Part shown: in pieces, positions 1-4,588 of the stretch
Layout of the letters: each line of letters starts with the position of its first letter
Position numbering within the stretch: the stretch's first letter is position 1
NCBI GenBank assembly: GCA_030424705.1
Contig: JAUHWJ010000113.1
Coordinates: 1 to 6,646 of the forward strand
DNA from: Alphaproteobacteria bacterium
Lineage (GTDB): Bacteria; Pseudomonadota; Alphaproteobacteria; Rhodobacterales; Rhodobacteraceae
Direction of reading: 5' to 3'
Length of the DNA stretch: 6,646 bases
Notes under the pieces: generated by a model
Database searches by the model: none
Seen by the model: the letters and a program-made list of their open reading frames with translations, nothing else
What the model was told of the DNA's origin: nothing
Position numbers and translations under genes: made by a program

Positions 1-247
1 TACCGAAGACGGTGGCGTGTTCGAGGAGGTCGCCGGCCGCCACCATCTCCGCGAAGCGCTCCGCGCTGACGAAGTGATAATCCGCCCCGTCCCGCTCCCC
101 CGGCCGCGGCGGGCGCGTCGTGGCGGAGACGGAGAAGCCGAGATCGGGCTCCGCCGCGAGGAGCCGGCGGGAGATGGTGCTCTTCCCCGCCCCCGAGGGC
201 GAGGAAAGGATGAAGAGGAGGCCTCGTCGCTGGAGATCCATGCTCAT
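1..247 (-). CDS. gmk: Guanylate kinase, N-terminal part (cut by window edge)
   Basis: Guanylate kinase phosphorylates GMP to GDP with ATP in the cytoplasm, an essential step of purine nucleotide salvage and synthesis. About 80 residues are present. Numbered from the ATG at 241, the protein opens with the P-loop [10 protein letters not shown] (residues 13-22, K20 the ATP-binding lysine), followed by the GMP-binding segment [11 protein letters not shown] (S39, R43, R46) and Y55 in [13 protein letters not shown] ends the visible part. Two in-frame ATGs exist, at 247 and 241. The first overlaps the yicC stop as ATGA, which suggests translational coupling, and no strong ribosome binding site is seen for either. 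The remaining two thirds or so of the protein lie to the left of the window. The yicC-gmk order is common in proteobacteria. Identity is seen directly in the motifs. Confidence 0.95.
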   Translation of the reverse strand, partial: MSMDLQRRGLLFILSSPSGAGKSTISRRLLAAEPDLGFSVSATTRPPRPGERDGADYHFVSAERFAEMVAAGDLLEHATVFG

Positions 248-1120
248 TCGACGTTCTGCGCCTGCTCGCGGAGCTGGTCGATCACGACCTTGAGGTCGAG
301 CCCGATGGCGGTGAGCGCCGCGCTCCCGGCCTTGGAACAGAGCGTGTTCGCTTCGCGATTGAATTCCTGCGTCAGGAAATCCAGCTTCCGGCCGACCGGC
401 CCTTTTGCGGAGAGGAGCGCGCGGGCGGCCTCTACATGGCCCCGGAGTCGGTCCAGCTCCTCCCGCACGTCCGCCTTCACGGCGAGGAGTGCGAGCTCCT
501 GCGCCAGACGCTCCGGCGCGGGCTCCGCGCCGGCATCCTGCAGCCTCGCCACCTTTTCGGCCAGCCGCGCGGGCGCGCCGATCTCCTGCTCGGCGAAGGC
601 CGCCTCCGCCGCATCGGTCAGGGCGGCGATGCGGTCGATCTGCCCGGAAAGCGTCGCAGCAAGTCGCGCGCCTTCCTCCGCCCGCGCCGCGTCGAGTGCG
701 GAGAGGAGCCGGTCGAAAGCGGCGCTGAAGGCGGGGCCGGCCTCCTCGTCCGGCGCCCGCCTCCATCACGAAGCGGAGGCCGAGAATCTCCCCGAGGCTC
801 GCCGGCTGAAGGTCCAGCCCGGCGGCGGCGGCGCGCGCCTCGACGATCTTCGCCGCCGCGATGGCGGCGTCGAGTGCGGCGAGATTGAGCGCAGGCGCGC
901 CCGTCTCTCCCGTCTCGTCCGGCCGGAGCGCGACGGAGACGGAGCCGCGGGCGAGGCGCTTCGCCGAAGCGGCGCGGAACTCAGGCTCCAGCCCCTCGGT
1001 CCCCTCGGCGAGGCGGAAGCGCAGCTCCAGCCCCCGCCCGTTCACGCTGCGGGCCTCGAAGCGCCAGCGCCGCCCCCCCGCCTCGAACGCCTCTGCGGCG
1101 AATCCCGTCATCGACCGCAT
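244..1120 (-). pseudogene. yicC: YicC family protein, interrupted by a frameshift
   Basis: This is a YicC/YloC family protein (YicC-like N-terminal domain plus C-terminal DUF1732); E. coli YicC has been described as an endoribonuclease. The start at 1120 reads MRSMTGFA, the usual family opening, behind a GGGAGG ribosome binding site about 7-8 nt upstream; ATG 1111 is an in-frame alternative. The first 123 or so residues (with [17 protein letters not shown] at about 24-40) read cleanly to LRFVMEAGA. The matching frame then changes: the rest, [12 protein letters not shown] onward, is one nucleotide out of frame. It ends in [18 protein letters not shown] and a [10 protein letters not shown] tail, both strongly conserved family signatures. 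The span of 877 nt is one more than a multiple of three, so one surplus base, probably a C in GGGCGCCGG near 750-757, would restore a 291-residue protein of normal family length. It could be a sequencing or assembly error or a real lesion; codon character on both sides looks intact, so any lesion is recent. Confidence 0.85.
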
Positions 1121-1210
1121 AGAGCCGCCCTCCCGATTCCGGGCGCAGGTTATGGCGGAGGCGCGCCCCCGCCAAGAGCGGCGCGGCGGCCCCCGGCGGA
1201 TGGCACGGCA

Positions 1211-1232
1211 TTTGCGAGGCATTGTCCGCAAA
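1211..1232. promoter_or_regulatory. Dyad TTTGCG-N10-CGCAAA upstream of the PAS gene
   Basis: A perfect 6-bp inverted repeat (1211-1216 and 1227-1232) separated by 10 bp lies in the 158-bp divergent region between yicC and the PAS gene, about 47 bp before the PAS start. The spacing suits a dimeric regulator contacting one face of DNA. A second short hairpin follows directly (CCCCG at 1235-1239, CGGGG at 1245-1249). I see no convincing sigma-70 promoter in either direction. Regulatory function is an inference. Confidence 0.35.
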
Positions 1233-1278
1233 ATCCCCGAAAACCGGGGCCCTGGCGAGACGGATGAGGAAAAAGAAC

Positions 1279-2010
1279 ATGGACATCATCGGCGGCGGCG
1301 ATCACTCTGGGGGCCTGTGTTCCGAAACGAAGCGGCATCGCGGGAAACCGAGGGTCGAAATGAAACATCCGGGGTCGGAAGCGCTCTATCACTTCTGGTC
1401 CGCGCTCCGCGCAGGTCGTTCCGCGCCCTACAAGGCTGAGGTCACGGCGCAGGGCCTGGGGCGGACCCTTTCTGCCCATGTCTTCATGCTCGAGGCGCTC
1501 ACGGGCGGCGAGCTGCGCTTCCGCCTCGGCGGCTCCGCGCTCCACGATCTCTTCGGGATGGAGCTTCGCGGCATGAGCGCGCTTTCCGTGATGGAGGGGG
1601 AGAGCCGGGCGCGGTTCGCCGACCTCGCGCAGGAAGTGCTCGCCTCCGGCGTCGTCGGCGTCCTTTCGGGCGAGGCCGTGGCCGCTGATGGACAGGCGGT
1701 CGGGATCGAGATCGTCCTCGCCCCGCTCCGCAGCGATTTCGGGCGGATGGACCGGCTGCTCGGCGCCGTCCACACGCTCGACGGCGCGCGCGACATTTCG
1801 CCCGCAGCGCGGCGCTGCCGTCTCTCCGAGGGCTCGATCCGCGGCCACGCCGCGCCGGAGGCGCCGGCGGCGGCCCTGCCGGGCTTCGCCGAGGCGCCGG
1901 CGGGCTTCGCCGGCAAGAAACCCGAACTGCGCGTCGCAGGCGGCGCATCCACCCCTGCTCCGCGCCGCGGTGTCCGGCGGCGCGATCATCTGCGGGTCGT
2001 GAAGGGCTGA
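1279..2010 (+). CDS. PAS-domain (PAS_5-like) protein
   Basis: A 243-residue soluble protein. Residues 33-105 or so ([23 protein letters not shown], then [32 protein letters not shown]) match the single PAS fold of the PAS_5 family, abundant in Rhodobacterales and other alphaproteobacteria. PAS domains sense ligands or mediate protein contacts; no kinase, cyclase or DNA-binding domain is attached, so its output is unknown. Residues 190-230 form an Ala/Pro/Gly-rich linker, followed by a basic end, [11 protein letters not shown]; a closing HLR-V-type motif is, as I recall, typical of the family. ATG 1279 is chosen because GAGGA sits 8 nt before it. ATG 1264 and TTG 1222 are in frame but lack this support, and ATG 1360 would still keep the PAS domain. 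The gene is divergent from yicC and convergent with the DUF1638 gene, so it is probably monocistronic. The family call is by recognition and the exact function is unknown. Confidence 0.8.
   Translation: MDIIGGGDHSGGLCSETKRHRGKPRVEMKHPGSEALYHFWSALRAGRSAPYKAEVTAQGLGRTLSAHVFMLEALTGGELRFRLGGSALHDLFGMELRGMSALSVMEGESRARFADLAQEVLASGVVGVLSGEAVAADGQAVGIEIVLAPLRSDFGRMDRLLGAVHTLDGARDISPAARRCRLSEGSIRGHAAPEAPAAALPGFAEAPAGFAGKKPELRVAGGASTPAPRRGVRRRDHLRVVKG
1858..1903 (+). repeat. 13-bp direct repeat in the PAS protein linker
   Basis: GAGGCGCCGGCGG occurs at 1858-1870 and again at 1891-1903, 33 bp apart, which is exactly 11 codons. It encodes repeated Glu-Ala-Pro-Ala in the Ala/Pro-rich linker of the PAS protein. 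It is probably a low-complexity duplication in a flexible tail, in frame and without damage. Confidence 0.6.
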
Positions 2011-2020
2011 AGCCTCAGCC
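2005..2020. terminator. Stop-to-stop palindrome between convergent genes
   Basis: GGCTGA (2005-2010) and TCAGCC (2015-2020) form a perfect 6-bp stem around a 4-nt loop, AGCC. Each arm contains the final Gly codon and TGA stop of one of the two converging genes (the PAS gene on plus, DUF1638 on minus). No T-tract follows on either strand, so this is not a classical intrinsic terminator. At most it may be a weak bidirectional stop or a 3'-end stabiliser. The short stem could also be coincidence, because both genes end in GGC TGA. Confidence 0.3.
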
Positions 2021-2674
2021 GCCCATCGCGCCGGAGAGGGCGGCCGTCAGGTCGCCATAACCGGTGAATCGGCGCCGGTATTCGAGCCCGAGCCGCCGCG
2101 CCGCCTCCTCCGCCTTCGCATCCAGAGCGGGATCATTCGTCTGCGCCAGATAGATCAGCGCCTCGTAATTGCCGAAGAGCATGTCCCGCAACTGCGGATG
2201 CCGGTCCAGCCCCATAGGCCGCCAGACGAAGGCGTCGAACTGGCGGACAAGAAAATCGGTGAGATAGAAGGCCCGCATCTCCTCGTCGCCCCGCGCCGCG
2301 AAGGCCTCGTTCCCGTCAAAGAAGCTGTAGCAATGGGGGCCGGCGATCCGCTCCACCCCCTCGTCCTCGCACATCCGGTCCAGCATCCCGCCCGTGCCGC
2401 AATCGGCGTAGAGGACATAGATGCGCCGGTGCCCGCCCGCCCGGCCTTTCGCCACCGCCTCACGCACCGCGCCGGGGATCTTCTCGGGAAAGAGATGCAG
2501 CTTCGCGGGCAGGCAGACGAGATCGAGATGCGCCCAGCCGTTCAACCGCTTCAGCGCCAGCACCTCATGCGCCAGCGCGCCGCAGGCGATGATGAGGAGC
2601 CGGCCCTCGCCTGCCGGCTCCGAAAGGTCGAGCCCGGTTTCGGTCAGCGCCTTGTCGCTGACCGGGGCGGTCAA
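2015..2674 (-). CDS. DUF1638 family protein
   Basis: A 219-residue cytoplasmic protein of the DUF1638 family, which has no established function but recurs beside corrinoid proteins and methyltransferases in methylotrophic archaea and Rhodobacterales (recalled). Family signatures numbered from the TTG start: LLIIACGALAHE (C31, H36), LDLVCLPAKLH (C54, H60), YADCGTGGMLDRMC (C92, C102) and GPHCYSFF (H114, C115). Later come FYLTDFLVRQFD and RRFTGYGDL near the end. The clustered Cys/His residues suggest metal or cofactor contact, which is inference. The start is TTG at 2674, overlapping the TGA of the corrinoid gene as TTGA. A longer in-frame extension to 2746 would run out of frame inside the corrinoid gene with a low-complexity Gly/Arg sequence and is rejected. 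It is very probably translationally coupled to the corrinoid gene and acts with it. Confidence 0.85.
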   Translation of the reverse strand: MTAPVSDKALTETGLDLSEPAGEGRLLIIACGALAHEVLALKRLNGWAHLDLVCLPAKLHLFPEKIPGAVREAVAKGRAGGHRRIYVLYADCGTGGMLDRMCEDEGVERIAGPHCYSFFDGNEAFAARGDEEMRAFYLTDFLVRQFDAFVWRPMGLDRHPQLRDMLFGNYEALIYLAQTNDPALDAKAEEAARRLGLEYRRRFTGYGDLTAALSGAMGG

Positions 2675-3375
2675 GCCGGGGCCCGGTTGTGCTTGCGGGC
2701 GACGAGGCTCTTCGCCGTCTCCACCGCCACCGCGGCGTCCCGGCAATAGGCGTCGGCGCCGATGGCCTTGCCGAATTCCTCGTTGAGCGGCGCGCCGCCG
2801 ACGAGGATGATGAAATCCTCCCGCATCCCTTTCTCGACCAGCGTGTCGATCACGACCTTCATGTAGGGCATGGTCGTGGTGAGGAGGGCGGACATGCCGA
2901 GGATGTCCGGCTTTTCCCGCTCCAGCGCCTCGAGGTATTTCTCGACCGCGTTGTTGATGCCGAGGTCGGTGACCTCGAAGCCCGCGCCCTCCATCATCAT
3001 GGCGACGAGGTTCTTGCCGATGTCGTGGATGTCGCCCTTCACCGTGCCGATCACCATGCGGCCGAGGCGTGGCGCGCCCGTCTCGATCAGGAGCGGCTTC
3101 AGGATCGCCATGCCGCCCTTCATCGCGTTTGCGGCGAGAAGCACCTCGGGGACGAAGAGGATGCCGTCCCGGAAGTCGATGCCGACGATCCGCATCCCCT
3201 CCACCAGCGCCTTGGTGAGGATGTCATAGGGCGTCCAGCCGCGTTCAAGGAGGATGTTAACGGCCTCCTCGATCTCCTCCTTCAGACCGTCATAGAGATC
3301 GTCGTGCATCTGCTGCACGAGTTCGTCGTCGTCGAGCTCGGAGAGGATGATCTCTTCGTCGTCGTCTGCGGCCAT
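2671..3375 (-). CDS. Corrinoid (cobalamin-binding) methyl-carrier protein
   Basis: A 234-residue corrinoid protein of the MtbC/MttC/MetH-module type. Residues 18-105 or so form the helical cap (B12-binding_2; VPEVLLAANAMKGGM at 75-89). Residues 105-230 form the Rossmann-like B12 domain with the base-off/His-on motif GDIHDIGKNLV: D115, H117 (lower axial cobalt ligand) and G120. It is followed by S162 in MSALLTTTM and VGGAP (G193-G194), which cradle the nucleotide tail. Such proteins shuttle a methyl group between a substrate-specific methyltransferase and an acceptor methyltransferase. The N-terminus is strikingly acidic (DDDEE at 4-8, DDDE at 15-18). The start at 3375 follows AAGGGG with a 6-nt spacer. 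It lies 113 bp after bmt and overlaps the DUF1638 gene by 4 bp. The exact methyl donor is not identifiable from sequence, so no gene symbol is given. Confidence 0.93.
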   Translation of the reverse strand: MAADDDEEIILSELDDDELVQQMHDDLYDGLKEEIEEAVNILLERGWTPYDILTKALVEGMRIVGIDFRDGILFVPEVLLAANAMKGGMAILKPLLIETGAPRLGRMVIGTVKGDIHDIGKNLVAMMMEGAGFEVTDLGINNAVEKYLEALEREKPDILGMSALLTTTMPYMKVVIDTLVEKGMREDFIILVGGAPLNEEFGKAIGADAYCRDAAVAVETAKSLVARKHNRAPA

Positions 3376-3393
3376 GTCTCGCCCCTTCGGCTC

Positions 3394-3408
3394 CGGGCGG
3401 CGCGCCCG
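3394..3408 (-). other. Intercistronic hairpin before the corrinoid ribosome binding site
   Basis: CGGGCG (3394-3399) and CGCCCG (3403-3408) form a perfect 6-bp GC stem with a 3-nt loop. In the bmt-corrinoid transcript it lies 18 nt before the corrinoid start codon and only a few bases before its AAGGGG ribosome binding site. It could protect or separate the two cistrons; in sequence this GC-rich, a chance hairpin is also possible. Confidence 0.3.
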
Positions 3409-3439
3409 ATACCCCGCCTCAATCTACGGATATGATGCG

Positions 3440-3472
3440 CTTCGCGCAGCGAATGGCGACTTCGCGATGCGA
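3440..3472. promoter_or_regulatory. Two tandem TCGC-N3-GCGA dyads, 20 bp apart
   Basis: CTTCGCGCAGCGA (3440-3452) and CTTCGCGATGCGA (3460-3472) agree at 11 of 13 positions and start exactly 20 bp apart, about two helical turns. Each contains TCGC-N3-GCGA, and the first extends to a perfect TTCGC-GCA-GCGAA. They sit in the 113-bp gap between bmt and the corrinoid gene, in a stretch less GC-rich than its surroundings. The arrangement resembles paired operator sites, perhaps for an internal promoter; I could not place a convincing -35/-10 pair there. Function is inferred. Confidence 0.4.
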
Positions 3473-3488
3473 CAAAACGACAGATGCC

Positions 3489-4499
3489 TCAGCCGCGCCG
3501 CCTCCGGCCCTCGCGCTTCGCCGGCGCGCCGGCGGAGCCGTCGTCCGCAGAGGTGAAGGCGCCGAGCTTGGCCTCGACCTCGTCGAGCGTGGGCCGACGC
3601 CCGCCCGGCGGCGTCGTCTCCAGCGCGCGGCGCATGGCGGCGATGTGCTCCGGCTTCGAGCCGCAGCAGCCGCCGATGATCCGCGCGCCCGAATCGCGGG
3701 CGAGGAGCGCGTAATCCGCCATCAGCTCCGGCGTGCCGGAATAGACGATGGCGCCGTCCTGATAGGAAGGGATGCCGGCGTTCGCCTTCGCGATCAGCAC
3801 CGCGTCCGGCGCCGCGGCGGAGAGGCCGAGCAGCGTCCGCACAAGGTCGGAGGCGCCGGTGCCGCAATTGGCTCCGAAGGCGATGGGCGCCTTGGGCAGC
3901 ATCGGCGCGATGCCGGCATAGCCCGGCGGGGTGACGCCCATCATGGTCCGCCCCGCCGTGTCGAAGCTCATCGTGCCGCAGAAGGGCGCGCCGAGCCGCG
4001 CCGCCGCCTCCGCCGCCGCGCGCATCTCCTCCTCGGAGGAGATCGTCTCGGCCCAGAGCACGTCCGCCCCGCCGTCAAGGAGGCCGCGCGCCTGCTCCTC
4101 GAACATCTCCACGGCCGCCTCGTGCGTCAGCGGCCCGACCGGTTCCAGAAGCTCGCCCGTGGGCCCCATCGAGCCCGCGACGATGACGGGCCGCCCCGCC
4201 CGGTCCGCCTCCGCCCGCGCCAGCTCCGCGGCGCGGCGGTTGAGCTCATAGGCGCGGTCCTGATGGTTGTGGAGCTTCAGCCGCGCGCGCGTGCCGCCGA
4301 AGGAATTGGTGAGGATGAGGTCCGAACCCGCCTCGATGAAGCTGCGATAAAGCGCGCTGATCCGTTCCGGGTGGTCGACGTTCCAGAGCTCGGGAGGCTC
4401 CCCCGCCTCCAGCCCCATCGCGAACAGGTTCGTCCCCGTCGCGCCGTCGGCCATCAGCCAGGGGCGGATTTCGAGGAGTTTCGAAAGGGCGTCGGTCAT
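3489..4499 (-). CDS. bmt: Betaine-homocysteine S-methyltransferase (Zn-dependent)
   Basis: A 336-residue member of the homocysteine S-methyltransferase (Pfam S-methyl_trans) family. It transfers a methyl group, most likely from glycine betaine, to homocysteine, giving dimethylglycine and methionine in the cytoplasm. Visible features: LMADGATGTNLF (15-26) at the barrel entrance, NSFGGTRARL (65-74), GSMGPTGELLEPVG (109-122), WAETIS (149-154), MSFDTAGRTMMGVTP (177-191), and the zinc ligands C212 (GANCGTGASD) and C278-C279 (GGCCGS). The Cys pattern matches BHMT and MetH N-terminal modules. The sequence closely resembles what I recall of Rhodobacterales proteins annotated as Bmt, including the basic tail (K328-R329, then RRRR at 332-335). 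The start at 4499 gives MTDALSKLLEIRPWLMADG; the ribosome binding site is weak (GCGAGA). It is first in the bmt-corrinoid-DUF1638 unit. Dimethylsulfoniopropionate or another methyl donor cannot be excluded. Confidence 0.9.
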   Translation of the reverse strand: MTDALSKLLEIRPWLMADGATGTNLFAMGLEAGEPPELWNVDHPERISALYRSFIEAGSDLILTNSFGGTRARLKLHNHQDRAYELNRRAAELARAEADRAGRPVIVAGSMGPTGELLEPVGPLTHEAAVEMFEEQARGLLDGGADVLWAETISSEEEMRAAAEAAARLGAPFCGTMSFDTAGRTMMGVTPPGYAGIAPMLPKAPIAFGANCGTGASDLVRTLLGLSAAAPDAVLIAKANAGIPSYQDGAIVYSGTPELMADYALLARDSGARIIGGCCGSKPEHIAAMRRALETTPPGGRRPTLDEVEAKLGAFTSADDGSAGAPAKREGRRRRG

Positions 4500-4503
4500 G
4501 ATC

Positions 4504-4528
4504 GTCTCGCTTTGTTGCGGTGCGAGAC
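4504..4528. promoter_or_regulatory. Operator-like palindrome at the bmt start site
   Basis: GTCTCGC (4504-4510) and GCGAGAC (4522-4528) form a perfect 7-bp inverted repeat with an 11-bp spacer. It spans the predicted +1 region and touches the -10 box of the bmt promoter, and ends 4 bp before the bmt start codon. A repressor bound here would block RNA polymerase. If transcription began further upstream, the same repeat could fold in RNA and hide the translation start. The outer part of each arm contains TCGC/GCGA, as in the dyads at 3440-3472. Confidence 0.5.
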
Positions 4529-4554
4529 AATAGGCGCATCGGCGCGGTATGCAA
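4527..4554 (-). promoter_or_regulatory. Predicted sigma-70 promoter of bmt
   Basis: Read on the minus strand, TTGCAT (4549-4554) is followed after 16 bp by TATTGT (4527-4532); each matches four of six consensus positions. The start of transcription would fall near 4519-4521, leaving a leader of only about 20 nt. That is too short for a riboswitch, so control by a DNA-binding protein is more likely. Confidence 0.5.
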
Positions 4555-4555
4555 A

Positions 4556-4578
4556 GGGGGCCGCTCGGCGCGGCCCCC
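4556..4578 (-). terminator. GC-rich hairpin terminator after gdhA
   Basis: GGGGGCCGC (4556-4564) and GCGGCCCCC (4570-4578) form a perfect 9-bp stem with a 5-nt loop, 10 bp past the gdhA stop. On the minus strand the stem is followed by TTT only, a short T-tract, so it is a Rho-independent-like terminator of uncertain strength. The TTTGCAT that follows is also the -35 box of the bmt promoter. Confidence 0.65.
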
Positions 4579-4588
4579 CGATGCGCCG

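Noticed and set aside
741..765. Programmed ribosomal frameshift in yicC
   Set aside because: No slippery heptamer, shift-prone stop codon or downstream pseudoknot is visible, and YicC is not known to need one.
17..1267. Long plus-strand open frame opposite yicC/gmk
   Set aside because: Arg/Ala/Pro-rich translation with no domain; the minus strand carries clear YicC and Gmk motifs. High GC leaves antisense frames open.
1150..1989. Minus-strand frame opposite the PAS gene
   Set aside because: Shadow frame; the plus strand has the PAS family signature and a good ribosome binding site.
2675..2746. Longer DUF1638 protein starting at 2746
   Set aside because: The extra 24 residues are Gly/Arg/Pro-rich and lie out of frame within the corrinoid gene.
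4500..4555. SAM, SAH or cobalamin riboswitch before bmt
   Set aside because: The predicted leader is about 20 nt and the whole gdhA-bmt gap is 89 bp, occupied by terminator and promoter; no riboswitch core is seen.
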